Assembly (NCBI GenBank): GCA_944390495.1
Contig: CALXQE010000035.1
Span: forward strand, 1-59,014
Source of the DNA: an uncultured Clostridia bacterium
GTDB lineage: Bacteria > Bacillota > Clostridia > UBA1381
Direction of reading: 5' to 3'
DNA: 59,014 nt
Positions 48,045 to 56,160 of the stretch are shown here, in pieces (positions within the stretch are counted from its first letter, which is position 1; the number at the start of each line of letters is the position of its first letter). The translations under genes were made by a program, and so were the position numbers. Below the pieces are notes generated by a model. The model was not told the origin of the DNA and did not search any database. It saw only the letters and a list, made by a program, of their open reading frames with translations.

Positions 48045-48970
48045 TGAATGAAACTACGAAAGAATTATTAAAAGTTGTTTCTGAAATAGACGGTACAGAT
48101 TTCGGTAATGTTGCGTTTAATATTCGTGAAGACGGACAATGTGCCGGCAGACAATCAAGTAAATATGTAAAAATAGAAAATAAACCGGACGGACCGGGAC
48201 TTGTTATAAATATAAGTTCAGAGGCTCAGGGTGAGATGGTTTATATACCGGCATGTGTAACTCACGGTGATGTTGATGACCTTGTATATAACGATTTTTA
48301 TGTAGGTGACGGTGCCGATGTTACAATAGTGGCAGGCTGCGGCGTACACACAACAGACGGTCATGACGCACGTCATAACGGTATTCACCGCTTTTTCCTT
48401 GGAAAAGGTTCACATGTTTTATACAAGGAAAAGCACATAGGAACAGGAAGCGGCAAAGGTCTTAAAAAAATTGACCCTGTGACAGATGTATATCTTGATG
48501 AGGATTCTGTTCTTGAAATGGATACAATTCAGCTTGGCGGAGTTGACTCTACCATAAGAAAAACAACAGGCAAACTAAAGGCACGTGCAAAGCTTATAAT
48601 TCATGAAAGAATAATGACTGACGGCGATGAAACTGCACAGACAGACTTTGAAGTATCACTTGATGGTGAAGATTCAGGAGTTGATATAGTATCACGTTCT
48701 GTTGCAAAGGGTAATTCATATCAGGAATACCACTCAACAATTAAAGGTAACTGCCGTTGTACAGGACATTCTGAATGTGACGCTATACTTGCAGATAACG
48801 GCAGAGTTAATGCAGCACCGGAGCTTTATGCGGGAGATTTGGACGCTTCTTTAATTCACGAGGCGGCAATCGGTAAAATTGCAGGTGAACAGCTTATTAA
48901 ACTTCAGACGTTAGGTCTTACAGAACAGGAAGCAGAACAAAAGATTATAGACGGATTTTTAAGAGGATAA
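48044..48970 (+). CDS. sufB: SufB/SufD-type scaffold protein (short form)
   Basis: A 308-residue beta-helix scaffold protein, shorter than the 430-470 residues of classical SufB. The core repeats and C-terminal helical region are preserved: GNCRCTGHSECDAIL, APELYAGDLDASLIHEAAIGKIAGEQL and QTLGLTEQEAEQKIIDGF. The conserved Glu/His at IHEAA and the CxxHxECD Cys are positions linked to cluster assembly in SufB. Short SufB next to SufC is the layout of the minimal SUF-like systems of anaerobes (family knowledge). Together with SufC it would build Fe-S clusters; the sulfur donor must be elsewhere. Confidence 0.88.
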   Translation: MNETTKELLKVVSEIDGTDFGNVAFNIREDGQCAGRQSSKYVKIENKPDGPGLVINISSEAQGEMVYIPACVTHGDVDDLVYNDFYVGDGADVTIVAGCGVHTTDGHDARHNGIHRFFLGKGSHVLYKEKHIGTGSGKGLKKIDPVTDVYLDEDSVLEMDTIQLGGVDSTIRKTTGKLKARAKLIIHERIMTDGDETAQTDFEVSLDGEDSGVDIVSRSVAKGNSYQEYHSTIKGNCRCTGHSECDAILADNGRVNAAPELYAGDLDASLIHEAAIGKIAGEQLIKLQTLGLTEQEAEQKIIDGFLRG

Positions 48971-48973
48971 CCC

Positions 48974-49002
48974 TTGACATATTTTGGATTTTAGTATATA
49001 CT
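48974..49002 (+). promoter_or_regulatory. Strong promoter of the ABC exporter leader
   Basis: TTGACA, 17-base spacer, TATACT. It starts directly after the sufB stop codon, with no terminator between. Confidence 0.7.
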
Positions 49003-49035
49003 AACTTTAATATTTATGGAAAGGGGGACAGCACT

Positions 49036-49101
49036 ATGAAAAGAATTTATGTTTTCGGTGAATTTTGCGTGAAAATGAAAAGGTGTTGTCTGTCCGTATA
49101 A
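49036..49101 (+). CDS. 21-residue leader peptide or small secreted peptide (unknown)
   Basis: A short ORF with its own strong promoter and AAGGGGG eight bases before the ATG. It is followed by a terminator after 20 bases. The product is basic and aromatic, starting MKRIYVFGEF, with three cysteines (Cys11, Cys17, Cys18; the last two adjacent). It has no recognisable signal peptide or leader cleavage motif. Because it directly precedes two ABC exporters, it could be a regulatory leader peptide whose translation controls them, or conceivably a peptide they export; the first reading is favoured by the terminator and pairings. Confidence 0.5.
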   Translation: MKRIYVFGEFCVKMKRCCLSV

Positions 49102-49120
49102 TCGTATATATTTGATTATT

Positions 49121-49156
49121 AATACACCATTCGTTTTCGAGTGGTGTATTTTTTTT
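49121..49156 (+). terminator. Intrinsic terminator in the ABC exporter leader
   Basis: AATACACCATTCG / CGAGTGGTGTATT, 13 pairs with one G-U, TTTT loop, then T8. It stands between the promoter and the ABC genes, so it must be read through for their expression. Confidence 0.9.
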
Positions 49157-49183
49157 GTGGACAGACGTGAAAAGGAGGATTAA

Positions 49184-50974
49184 ATGAAGAGCTTTAAAAA
49201 TAATTTTTATATGCTGCGACTTATGTGTGAAGCTACGCCGTTGCGTGTTGTATGCCATATTATACGCTGGATATGGTTTCGGGCAGGTGAGTTGTTTTAT
49301 TCTGTCTTTATGCTGAGATTTATTATGAAGGCAATCGAAGATGGTAAAAACTTTGGCTATATTATAGGACTTTTGCTTATAATGTTATGCTATAGTGCAC
49401 TTTTAAGTCTATTTAGTTCTTGGTTTGATGAATGGTACGTGCCGAAAACCGACGTTACAATACAGGAGTATCTTTTAGAAAAGATGTATAAAAAAGCTAT
49501 TGAGTGTGATTTATCATGTTATGAAAATCCTGAGTTTTACGATAAGTACACACGTGCGTCATCGGAAATTTTGACAAGGGCTAAGAAAACGCTTGATAAT
49601 TTCAGCAGAATGGTGGGTATTTTTGTTACAGTGGTATCAAGTGCCGTAGTTATTGCGGTGTGGGAACCTGTTGTTATACCGTTTATAATATTTTGCGGAG
49701 TTATATCGGTTCTTATTGATAAAAAGCGTACTATGATGAAATACAAATGCATGACAGAAACAACACCTCAAAGACGTACATTTGAATATGTTAAAAGAAC
49801 GGTGTATCTTCAGGATTATGCTAAGGAAATGCGTCTTGGAAATATTTTTCTGCCGATGCTTGGTTACTTTAATAATGCACTTAAAAGAGCATTGGAAATA
49901 ATTCATCATTACTACGGCATGGAGGCATGGCTTAGGGCATTTCGAGAACTGTTCATGAGTTTAGGTACGTACTTAGCAGTGCAAAGTTTTATAGTGTTTA
50001 GGTATATAGAACAGCACGCATATAATTTAAGTGATGTTATAACTGTCATAAATGCCGCAACGATACTTCAGCGTAATGTATATTCATTTTCATGGAATAT
50101 GGCTGATTTTATAGAAAACGGTCTTTATGCGGAAAATCTTAAAATATTTTTTGATTATAAAACAAAAATCACAGAAAATGAAAATGGGATTATTCCACAA
50201 AATACATTGCACCATTTGACGCTTAAAAATGTATCATTTACATACGAAGGGCAGACAAAACCAACTATTAAAAATATAAGTATTGACATTCCGAAAGGAC
50301 AAAAGGTTGCCTTTGTGGGACATAACGGAGCAGGTAAGTCAACACTTGTAAAGCTTATAATGCGTCTTTATGACGTTACAGAGGGTGAAATTTTACTTGA
50401 CGGCAGAAATATAAAAGAATACAAGCTGTCTGATTACCGTCACAGCTTTGGTACGGTCTTTCAGGATTTTAAAATATTTGCGGCAGATATAGATGAAAAT
50501 GTACTGTTGTATCCGCCGAAAAATGATGAGGACAGGAAAAGGGCAAGGAAAGCCGTTAATGAAAGCGGTTTGGGAGATAAGGTGGACAGCCTTGAAAAGG
50601 GTATGAAAACCCAGCTTACACGTGAGTTTGATGATGAAGGAACAATATTATCAGGCGGTGAATTTCAGAAAATTGCAGTTGCGAGGGTATTTGCAAAACA
50701 GTCACACATTGCAATACTTGACGAACCGTCAAGTGCACTTGACCCGATAAGTGAATATGAAATGTTTGAAAATATGATGAAAGCCTGCAAAGATAAGACT
50801 GTTATATTTATTTCACACAGACTGTCCTCAGCCGTAAGTGCTGATATGATTTATCTCCTTGAAAACGGTGAAGTGGCAGAAAAAGGAACACATAAGGAGC
50901 TTATGGACATGGGCGGCAAGTATGCAAAGATGTTTGAAATGCAGTCAAAGCAGTACAGAGAGGGGAGGGAATGA
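49184..50974 (+). CDS. ABC exporter, first half of a heterodimer
   Basis: A 596-residue exporter half: six membrane spans (about 1-310), then the nucleotide-binding domain. Walker A is GHNGAGKSTLVK, the signature LSGGEFQ, Walker B IAILDEPSSALD, and the switch His is in FISHRLSS. Both this protein and the next have complete catalytic motifs, so both sites can hydrolyse ATP. No peptidase domain is visible, so it is not a bacteriocin-processing exporter. The substrate could be a lipid, drug or peptide. AAAAGGAGG precedes the start. Transcription must pass the leader terminator at 49121-49156. Confidence 0.92.
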   Translation: MKSFKNNFYMLRLMCEATPLRVVCHIIRWIWFRAGELFYSVFMLRFIMKAIEDGKNFGYIIGLLLIMLCYSALLSLFSSWFDEWYVPKTDVTIQEYLLEKMYKKAIECDLSCYENPEFYDKYTRASSEILTRAKKTLDNFSRMVGIFVTVVSSAVVIAVWEPVVIPFIIFCGVISVLIDKKRTMMKYKCMTETTPQRRTFEYVKRTVYLQDYAKEMRLGNIFLPMLGYFNNALKRALEIIHHYYGMEAWLRAFRELFMSLGTYLAVQSFIVFRYIEQHAYNLSDVITVINAATILQRNVYSFSWNMADFIENGLYAENLKIFFDYKTKITENENGIIPQNTLHHLTLKNVSFTYEGQTKPTIKNISIDIPKGQKVAFVGHNGAGKSTLVKLIMRLYDVTEGEILLDGRNIKEYKLSDYRHSFGTVFQDFKIFAADIDENVLLYPPKNDEDRKRARKAVNESGLGDKVDSLEKGMKTQLTREFDDEGTILSGGEFQKIAVARVFAKQSHIAILDEPSSALDPISEYEMFENMMKACKDKTVIFISHRLSSAVSADMIYLLENGEVAEKGTHKELMDMGGKYAKMFEMQSKQYREGRE

Positions 50975-50975
50975 T

Positions 50976-52763
50976 ATGAAAAAATTTATTCATATAGTAT
51001 CAAATCACCTTCTTATGGCAAAGTATTTCTTTAAATTTGCACCTGCATATTTTTTATTGCATTTTCTGTTTTGCATTTATGTTTCCTTTGTGGATATGCT
51101 GGCTGGTACATATTCTGTACAGTACATATTTAACGGTCTTTCAGATGGTAAAGGCTTTAGAGAAATATTTATATTTCTTGTGTTTGTAAGTTTGGCAATG
51201 CTTGTAAGACATATATTCGGTGCTGTGACGGCTGAATATTTAAGTGCAATGGCGGCGACAAAGGTTACGGCAGGTCTTAACAAAGTTATTTTTGAAAAGG
51301 CACGGAAAATGGATTTGGTGTACTATGAAACTCCTAAATTTTATACCGACTTTGTGTGGGCAGCTTCACAGGCAGAGGGAAAATTAGGTGAAATGTATGG
51401 TTCTTGGTGTGTGTTTGTGGCAAGACTTTCGGATATAATTTTCTTCGGAGGATTTATGGTTGCAACAGACGGAACGCTTATGATATTTGCAGTGGTGCTG
51501 CTTGTAATTCGTCTTGTAATCAGCGGACTTAGAATAAAAAAGCGTTACAGTATGAATGTGGAAATAAAACCCCACGAACGCCGCCGTGACTATATGACAA
51601 GAGTATTTTATCTTGCAGATTACGCAAAGGAAATACGTCTATCTGATATTCACAAAACATTGTTTGAAAGGCTTAAAAAAACCATGGCCAAAATTCGTGA
51701 TATAAACGACAAGGGCGGTAAAAAACTTATGGTATATTCCCTTATTCAAAATATGTCAACGGAAGCAGTACTTGACTTTTTTATGTACCTTTACCTTTGT
51801 GTAAAAACAATAATTACAAAAACGCTGAAATTCGGTGACCTTGCGTCACTTACAAATGCTGTCTGGAATTTTACAGGCAGTGCCAATGAATTTATTCGGG
51901 TTTTAAGTGAACTGGGAGAACAAAGTCTTTATGTAGACCATTTCAGAAACTTTATGGCTTATGAACCTGAAATAGAAAGACAGCCTGGTATAGAAGCACC
52001 GAAAGAACCGTCCGTTATTTCGCTTAAAAATGTATCCTTTAAATATGAGGGTGCGGAAAATTACAGTCTTAAAAATATTAACCTTGAAATTAAACCCTAT
52101 GAAAAAATAGCGGTGGTGGGATACAACGGAGCAGGCAAGTCAACGCTGGTAAAACTTATAATGCGTCTTTATGATGTTACAGAGGGTGAAATTTTACTTA
52201 ACGGAACAAACATAAAAAAGTATGAAGCGGAAAGTTACAGAAAAACTTTCGGTTCCGTATTTCAGGACTACAAAGTATTTGCAGGAACAGTTGCGGAAAA
52301 TGTAGAAATGGATTTTGTAAAGGAAGAAAGACGTAATATCATAGAGGAGTCACTTAGAAAAAGCGGTTTTTCGGATAAATTGTCAACTCTTAAAAAGGGT
52401 ATAGACACACCGCTGACAAGAGAGTTTTCTGATGAAGGAGTAAATTTATCAGGTGGTGAAGAACAAAAAATAGCGATTTCACGAATATTTGCAAAGAATT
52501 GCAGCTATGTTATACTTGATGAGCCGTCAAGTGCACTTGACCCCATAAGTGAATATAAATTAAACGAAACAATGATAACTTTATCAGAAAAAAAGACAGT
52601 TATATTTATTTCCCACAGACTGTCAACTACATGTATGGCAGACAGAATCATTATGCTTGCAAACGGTGAAATAATTGAAGAGGGAAGCCATGACTATTTA
52701 ATGAGTATAAACGGTAAATACGCCGAAATGTTTAATAAACAGGCAGAAAAATATGTAGTATAG
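50976..52763 (+). CDS. ABC exporter, second half of a heterodimer
   Basis: A 595-residue paralogue of the preceding gene with the same order: membrane domain, then Walker A (GYNGAGKSTLVK), signature LSGGEEQ, Walker B YVILDEPSSALD, and HRLS switch. Long stretches of nucleotide identity around Walker A (for example AATGCGTCTTTATGA) show the pair came from a tandem duplication. ATG 50976 follows GGGGAGGG by seven bases and comes one base after the previous stop; an in-frame extension further upstream lies inside the first gene and is not used. The two proteins probably form one transporter. Confidence 0.92.
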   Translation: MKKFIHIVSNHLLMAKYFFKFAPAYFLLHFLFCIYVSFVDMLAGTYSVQYIFNGLSDGKGFREIFIFLVFVSLAMLVRHIFGAVTAEYLSAMAATKVTAGLNKVIFEKARKMDLVYYETPKFYTDFVWAASQAEGKLGEMYGSWCVFVARLSDIIFFGGFMVATDGTLMIFAVVLLVIRLVISGLRIKKRYSMNVEIKPHERRRDYMTRVFYLADYAKEIRLSDIHKTLFERLKKTMAKIRDINDKGGKKLMVYSLIQNMSTEAVLDFFMYLYLCVKTIITKTLKFGDLASLTNAVWNFTGSANEFIRVLSELGEQSLYVDHFRNFMAYEPEIERQPGIEAPKEPSVISLKNVSFKYEGAENYSLKNINLEIKPYEKIAVVGYNGAGKSTLVKLIMRLYDVTEGEILLNGTNIKKYEAESYRKTFGSVFQDYKVFAGTVAENVEMDFVKEERRNIIEESLRKSGFSDKLSTLKKGIDTPLTREFSDEGVNLSGGEEQKIAISRIFAKNCSYVILDEPSSALDPISEYKLNETMITLSEKKTVIFISHRLSTTCMADRIIMLANGEIIEEGSHDYLMSINGKYAEMFNKQAEKYVV

Positions 52764-52770
52764 TTTTAGT

Positions 52771-52799
52771 TGAAAAAGGACTGTAATTATGCTATAATT
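52771..52799 (+). promoter_or_regulatory. Promoter of the MATE gene
   Basis: TTGAAA, 17-base spacer, TATAAT, just after the ABC genes. Confidence 0.65.
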
Positions 52800-52835
52800 A
52801 AAAGATAGTAATAATTTTGAGGGAAGGTTTTAATT

Positions 52836-54191
52836 TTGAAGCAAATACCACAGCATTATCTATTCAGCAACATTGATTTGAGAAAACTTATAGTACCGCT
52901 TATTATCGAACAGTTTTTATCAATAGCGGTAGGTATGATAGACTCTATAATGATTGCAAGTGTAGGAGAAGCGGCGGTTTCTGCCATATCACTTGTTGAT
53001 ACGGTAAATGTACTTATTATAAACTTGTTTACGGCTCTTGCAACAGGAGGTGCAGTAGTAGCAGGACAGTACATAGGTATGAAGCAGAAGGAAAACTCAT
53101 GCAAGGCGGCAAATCAGACATTAATATTTACAACAATTATAGCTATAATTGTAATGGGTGTAATATATATTTTAAAAAACTTTATTCTCCATACGGTATT
53201 TGGACAAATAGAGGATGATGTTGCAGGGTATGCAAATACATATCTTCTTATAGTATCGGCATCAATACCGTTTATCGGTATTTATAATGCAGGAGCTGCA
53301 CTGTTTAGAGCAATGGGTAACTCAAAGGTGTCAATGAACACGTCGCTTATAATGAATGCAGTAAATATAGTGGGAAATGCAATTTTAATTTATGGTTTTA
53401 AAATGGAGATTGCAGGTGCGGCTATACCGACTCTTATTTCAAGAATTGTAGCGGCTGTTATAATTACCGTAAGAATTTCAAATCAAAATCTTACAATACA
53501 TATTGATAAACCGTTTAAAATCTATTTTGATTTTCGTATGATTAAAAAAATTCTGCGTATAGGAGTTCCAAACTCTTTGGAAAATTCAATGTTCCAATTA
53601 GGTAAAATACTTGTGCTTACCATAGTCACAGCCTTTGGAACAATGGCAATCACCGCAAATGCAGTATCGAATACAATAGCAATGTTTCAGATTCTGCCGG
53701 GTATGGCAATATGTCAGGCGATACTTACCGTTTCAAGCCAGTGTGTAGGTGCAAACGACTATGAGCAGGTACACTTCTATACAAAGAGGCTCCTTCGTAC
53801 ACTTTATATGTTTGAAATAGTTGTAAATATAGTAGTTGTTTTAGCATTGCCGCTGATACTTAAGGCATACAATCTTTCAGAACAAACGACAGAACTTACA
53901 AAGCAGATTATATGGTATCATGCAATTTGTACATGTACAATATGGCCGTTTTCTTTTGCACTCCCAAATGTTTTGCGAGCTGCAAACGATGTTGTTGTAA
54001 CAATGATTGTAGCGGTTGTTTCTATGTGGCTGTTTAGAGTTTTGGCAAGTATTGTACTTGCAAATTGGCTTAACATGGGTGTACTTGGTGTATGGGTTGC
54101 AATGACGATTGACTGGCTTGTGCGTGGTATTATATTTACCGTTCGATATAAAAGTCATATATACAAGAAGGCTGTTAGCAAAATAGAATAA
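52836..54191 (+). CDS. MATE family multidrug/cation antiporter
   Basis: A 451-residue protein with about 12 membrane spans in the two-bundle MATE arrangement. Family motifs include IVPLIIEQFLSIAVGMIDSIMIA in the first half and GVPNSLENSMFQLGK in the second. MATE proteins export drugs or metabolites using Na+ or H+. The start is TTG with GGGAAGG eight bases upstream. It has its own promoter, so it need not be controlled with the ABC exporters, though the two export systems are neighbours. Confidence 0.92.
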   Translation: MKQIPQHYLFSNIDLRKLIVPLIIEQFLSIAVGMIDSIMIASVGEAAVSAISLVDTVNVLIINLFTALATGGAVVAGQYIGMKQKENSCKAANQTLIFTTIIAIIVMGVIYILKNFILHTVFGQIEDDVAGYANTYLLIVSASIPFIGIYNAGAALFRAMGNSKVSMNTSLIMNAVNIVGNAILIYGFKMEIAGAAIPTLISRIVAAVIITVRISNQNLTIHIDKPFKIYFDFRMIKKILRIGVPNSLENSMFQLGKILVLTIVTAFGTMAITANAVSNTIAMFQILPGMAICQAILTVSSQCVGANDYEQVHFYTKRLLRTLYMFEIVVNIVVVLALPLILKAYNLSEQTTELTKQIIWYHAICTCTIWPFSFALPNVLRAANDVVVTMIVAVVSMWLFRVLASIVLANWLNMGVLGVWVAMTIDWLVRGIIFTVRYKSHIYKKAVSKIE

Positions 54192-54221
54192 AAAAAGGCG
54201 GAATTTTATCCGCTTTTTTTG
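54191..54221 (+). terminator. Terminator after the MATE gene
   Basis: A6-GGCGGA / TCCGC-T7 hairpin with a 6-base loop. Confidence 0.85.
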
Positions 54222-54253
54222 TACAAAAAAATTAAATATTTTTCCATAAAGTA

Positions 54254-54282
54254 TTGATTTTTGTAATAAAATGTGTTAAAAT
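54254..54282 (+). promoter_or_regulatory. rpsB promoter
   Basis: TTGATT, 17-base spacer with TGTGT before the -10, TAAAAT. Confidence 0.6.
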
Positions 54283-54288
54283 ATTTCG

Positions 54289-54401
54289 GTATGAAAAATA
54301 CACACATTTGCTGATTGTGCAAAAGTTGCCTTTTTGCCGTGGTCTTTGCATGATAAGACGCAGATGGAGGAATAATTTAAAAAACGAGGAGGAAACTAAA
54401 A
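54289..54401 (+). promoter_or_regulatory. rpsB 5' leader (possible autoregulatory structure)
   Basis: About 113 bases of untranslated RNA. TGCAAAAG and CTTTGCA can pair around a loop containing TTGCC and TTTTTGCCG. Two GGAGG-like sites are present; the one next to the ATG at 54402 is GAGGAGG. I recognise no known ribosomal-protein leader family here, so regulation by S2 is only a possibility. Confidence 0.35.
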
Positions 54402-55142
54402 ATGGCAAACGTAATTTCAATGAAACAGCTTTTAGAAGCAGGTGTTCATTTCGGACATCAGACAAGAAGATGGAACCCTAAAATGGCTGAATACATCTTC
54501 ACAGAAAGAAACGGTATCTACATCATCGACCTTCAAAAGACAGTTAAGAAGGTAGAAGAAGCTTACTACTTCATCAGAGATATAGCTGCAAGCGGTGAGG
54601 ATATTCTATTTGTAGGTACAAAGAAGCAGGCTCAGGATTCTATTAAAGAAGAGGCTGAAAGAGTAGGTATGTACTTCGTTAATGCAAGATGGCTTGGCGG
54701 TATGCTTACAAACTTCAAGACAATTCAAAAGAGAATTGCAAGACTTGCTCAAATTAACCAAATGGAAGAAGACGGTACATTCGAAGCTCTTCCAAAGAAA
54801 GAAGTTATTAAGCTAAAGGCTCAAAGAGATAAGCTTGAAAAGTACCTTGGCGGTATTAAAGATATGAAGAAACTTCCTGGTGCAATGTTCATAGTTGACC
54901 CAAGAAAAGAAAAGATTGCTATTGCAGAAGCTAAGAAGCTTGGTATTCCTGTTGTTGCAATCGTTGATACAAACTGTGACCCTGACGAAGTTGATTATGT
55001 AATTCCTGGTAACGATGACGCTATAAGAGCCGTAAAGCTAATCGCTTCAACAATGGCTAACGCTATCATCGAAGGCAGACAGGGTGAAGATGCAGTTGCA
55101 GCTGTAGAAGCTGAAACAGCAGAGGAAACAGTAGAAGAATAA
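54402..55142 (+). CDS. rpsB: Ribosomal protein S2
   Basis: A 246-residue protein of the small subunit ([20 protein letters not shown] at the start; [67 protein letters not shown]). The acidic tail ([14 protein letters not shown]) is typical. Codon use is more biased than in neighbouring genes (AAG, GAA, GGT), as expected of a highly expressed gene. It precedes tsf, the standard rpsB-tsf operon. Confidence 0.98.
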   Translation: MANVISMKQLLEAGVHFGHQTRRWNPKMAEYIFTERNGIYIIDLQKTVKKVEEAYYFIRDIAASGEDILFVGTKKQAQDSIKEEAERVGMYFVNARWLGGMLTNFKTIQKRIARLAQINQMEEDGTFEALPKKEVIKLKAQRDKLEKYLGGIKDMKKLPGAMFIVDPRKEKIAIAEAKKLGIPVVAIVDTNCDPDEVDYVIPGNDDAIRAVKLIASTMANAIIEGRQGEDAVAAVEAETAEETVEE

Positions 55143-55172
55143 TTCTTTTGAATATATAGGGAGGAAAAACCA

Positions 55173-56069
55173 ATGGCATTTACAGCTAAAGACGTTAAAG
55201 AACTAAGAGAAATGACAGGCTGCGGTATGATGGACTGCAAAAAGGCTCTTACAGAAACAGACGGTGACAAGGATAAGGCTGTTGAGTACCTAAGAGAAAA
55301 GGGTCTTGCAACAGCTGCTAAAAAGTCAGGCAGAATTGCTGCTGAAGGTATCGTAAAGGCTTATGTAAACGGTAACATAGGTGTACTTGTAGAAGTAAAC
55401 TCAGAAACAGACTTCGTTGCTAAGAACGAAGAATTCCAAAACTTTGTTACAGACGTTGCAAAGACAGTTGCAGAGCAGAACCCAAGTGATGTTGAAGAAC
55501 TTAAGACAATGAAGTGCGGCGACAGCACAATCGGTGATATGCTTACAGAAAAGATTGCAAAAATCGGTGAAAACATGAACATCAGACGTTTTGCAAGAAT
55601 TGAAACAACAGGTGCTGTTGTTGAATATATCCACGCAGCTGGTAAGATCGGTGTACTTGTTGAAGCTGATGCTGAAAACAACGACGCTACTAAGGAATGT
55701 CTAAAGAACGTTGCAATGCAGGTTGCAGCTCTTAATCCTAAGTATCTTTCAAGCGATGATATTCCTGAAGATTACAAAGAGCATGAAAAGGAAATCCTTA
55801 TCGCTCAGCTAAAGAACGATCCTAAGAACGCATCAAAGCCTGATAACATTATTGAAAAGATGATTACAGGTCGTCTTGCTAAGGAATTTAAGGAAGTATG
55901 TCTGCTTGAACAGGAATACGTAAAGGCTGAAAACAAGGAAAACGTAGCTAAGTACGTTGCAAGCATGGGCGACATCACAATTAAGCAGTTTGTACGTTTT
56001 GAGACAGGTGAAGGTCTTGAAAAGCGTGAAGATGATTTCGCTGCTGAAGTTGCTTCAATGGTTAAATAA
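55173..56069 (+). CDS. tsf: Elongation factor Ts
   Basis: Nucleotide exchange factor that recycles EF-Tu from GDP to GTP. The N-terminal UBA-like module is FTAKDVKELREMTGCGMMDCKKAL, with the conserved TDFVAKN EF-Tu-contact motif (SETDFVAKNEEF) and two core domains. The length is 298 residues, typical for Firmicutes. GGGAGG precedes the ATG. It lies 30 bases after rpsB with no terminator between. Confidence 0.98.
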   Translation: MAFTAKDVKELREMTGCGMMDCKKALTETDGDKDKAVEYLREKGLATAAKKSGRIAAEGIVKAYVNGNIGVLVEVNSETDFVAKNEEFQNFVTDVAKTVAEQNPSDVEELKTMKCGDSTIGDMLTEKIAKIGENMNIRRFARIETTGAVVEYIHAAGKIGVLVEADAENNDATKECLKNVAMQVAALNPKYLSSDDIPEDYKEHEKEILIAQLKNDPKNASKPDNIIEKMITGRLAKEFKEVCLLEQEYVKAENKENVAKYVASMGDITIKQFVRFETGEGLEKREDDFAAEVASMVK

Positions 56070-56086
56070 TTTTAGATATAACTTAA

Positions 56087-56118
56087 AACCGGCAAACATT
56101 TGTTTGCCGGTTATTTTT
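56087..56118 (+). terminator. Terminator after tsf
   Basis: AACCGGCAAAC / GTTTGCCGGTT, 11-bp perfect stem, ATTT loop, then ATTTTTA. Confidence 0.92.
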
Positions 56119-56122
56119 ATGC

Positions 56123-56154
56123 AAAAAAGATCTCTCCGCTTTATACGGAGAGAT
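56123..56154 (-). terminator. Terminator after the GT-C-like gene
   Basis: ATCTCTCCG / CGGAGAGAT, 9-bp perfect stem; on the minus strand it is followed by CTTTTTT. Confidence 0.85.
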
Positions 56155-56160
56155 TAATAT

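Larger units (their letters stand above)
49027..49166 (+). promoter_or_regulatory. Leader with alternative pairings before the ABC exporters (putative attenuator)
   Basis: The leader between the promoter and the first ABC gene holds a short ORF, an intrinsic terminator and competing pairings. GACAGCAC (49027-49034, just before the short ORF's ATG) can pair with GTGTTGTC (49083-49090, inside the ORF). GTCTGTCC (49088-49095) can instead pair with GGACAGAC (49159-49166, just after the terminator). These share bases and so are mutually exclusive. This is the layout of translation-dependent control; no trigger is known. Confidence 0.5.

Noticed and set aside
50859..50975. N-terminal extension of the second ABC exporter into the first
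   Set aside because: Open frame overlapping a conserved gene; ATG 50976 has GGGGAGGG upstream and fits the family.
49184..52763. Peptidase-containing bacteriocin exporter
   Set aside because: Neither ABC protein has an N-terminal C39 peptidase domain.
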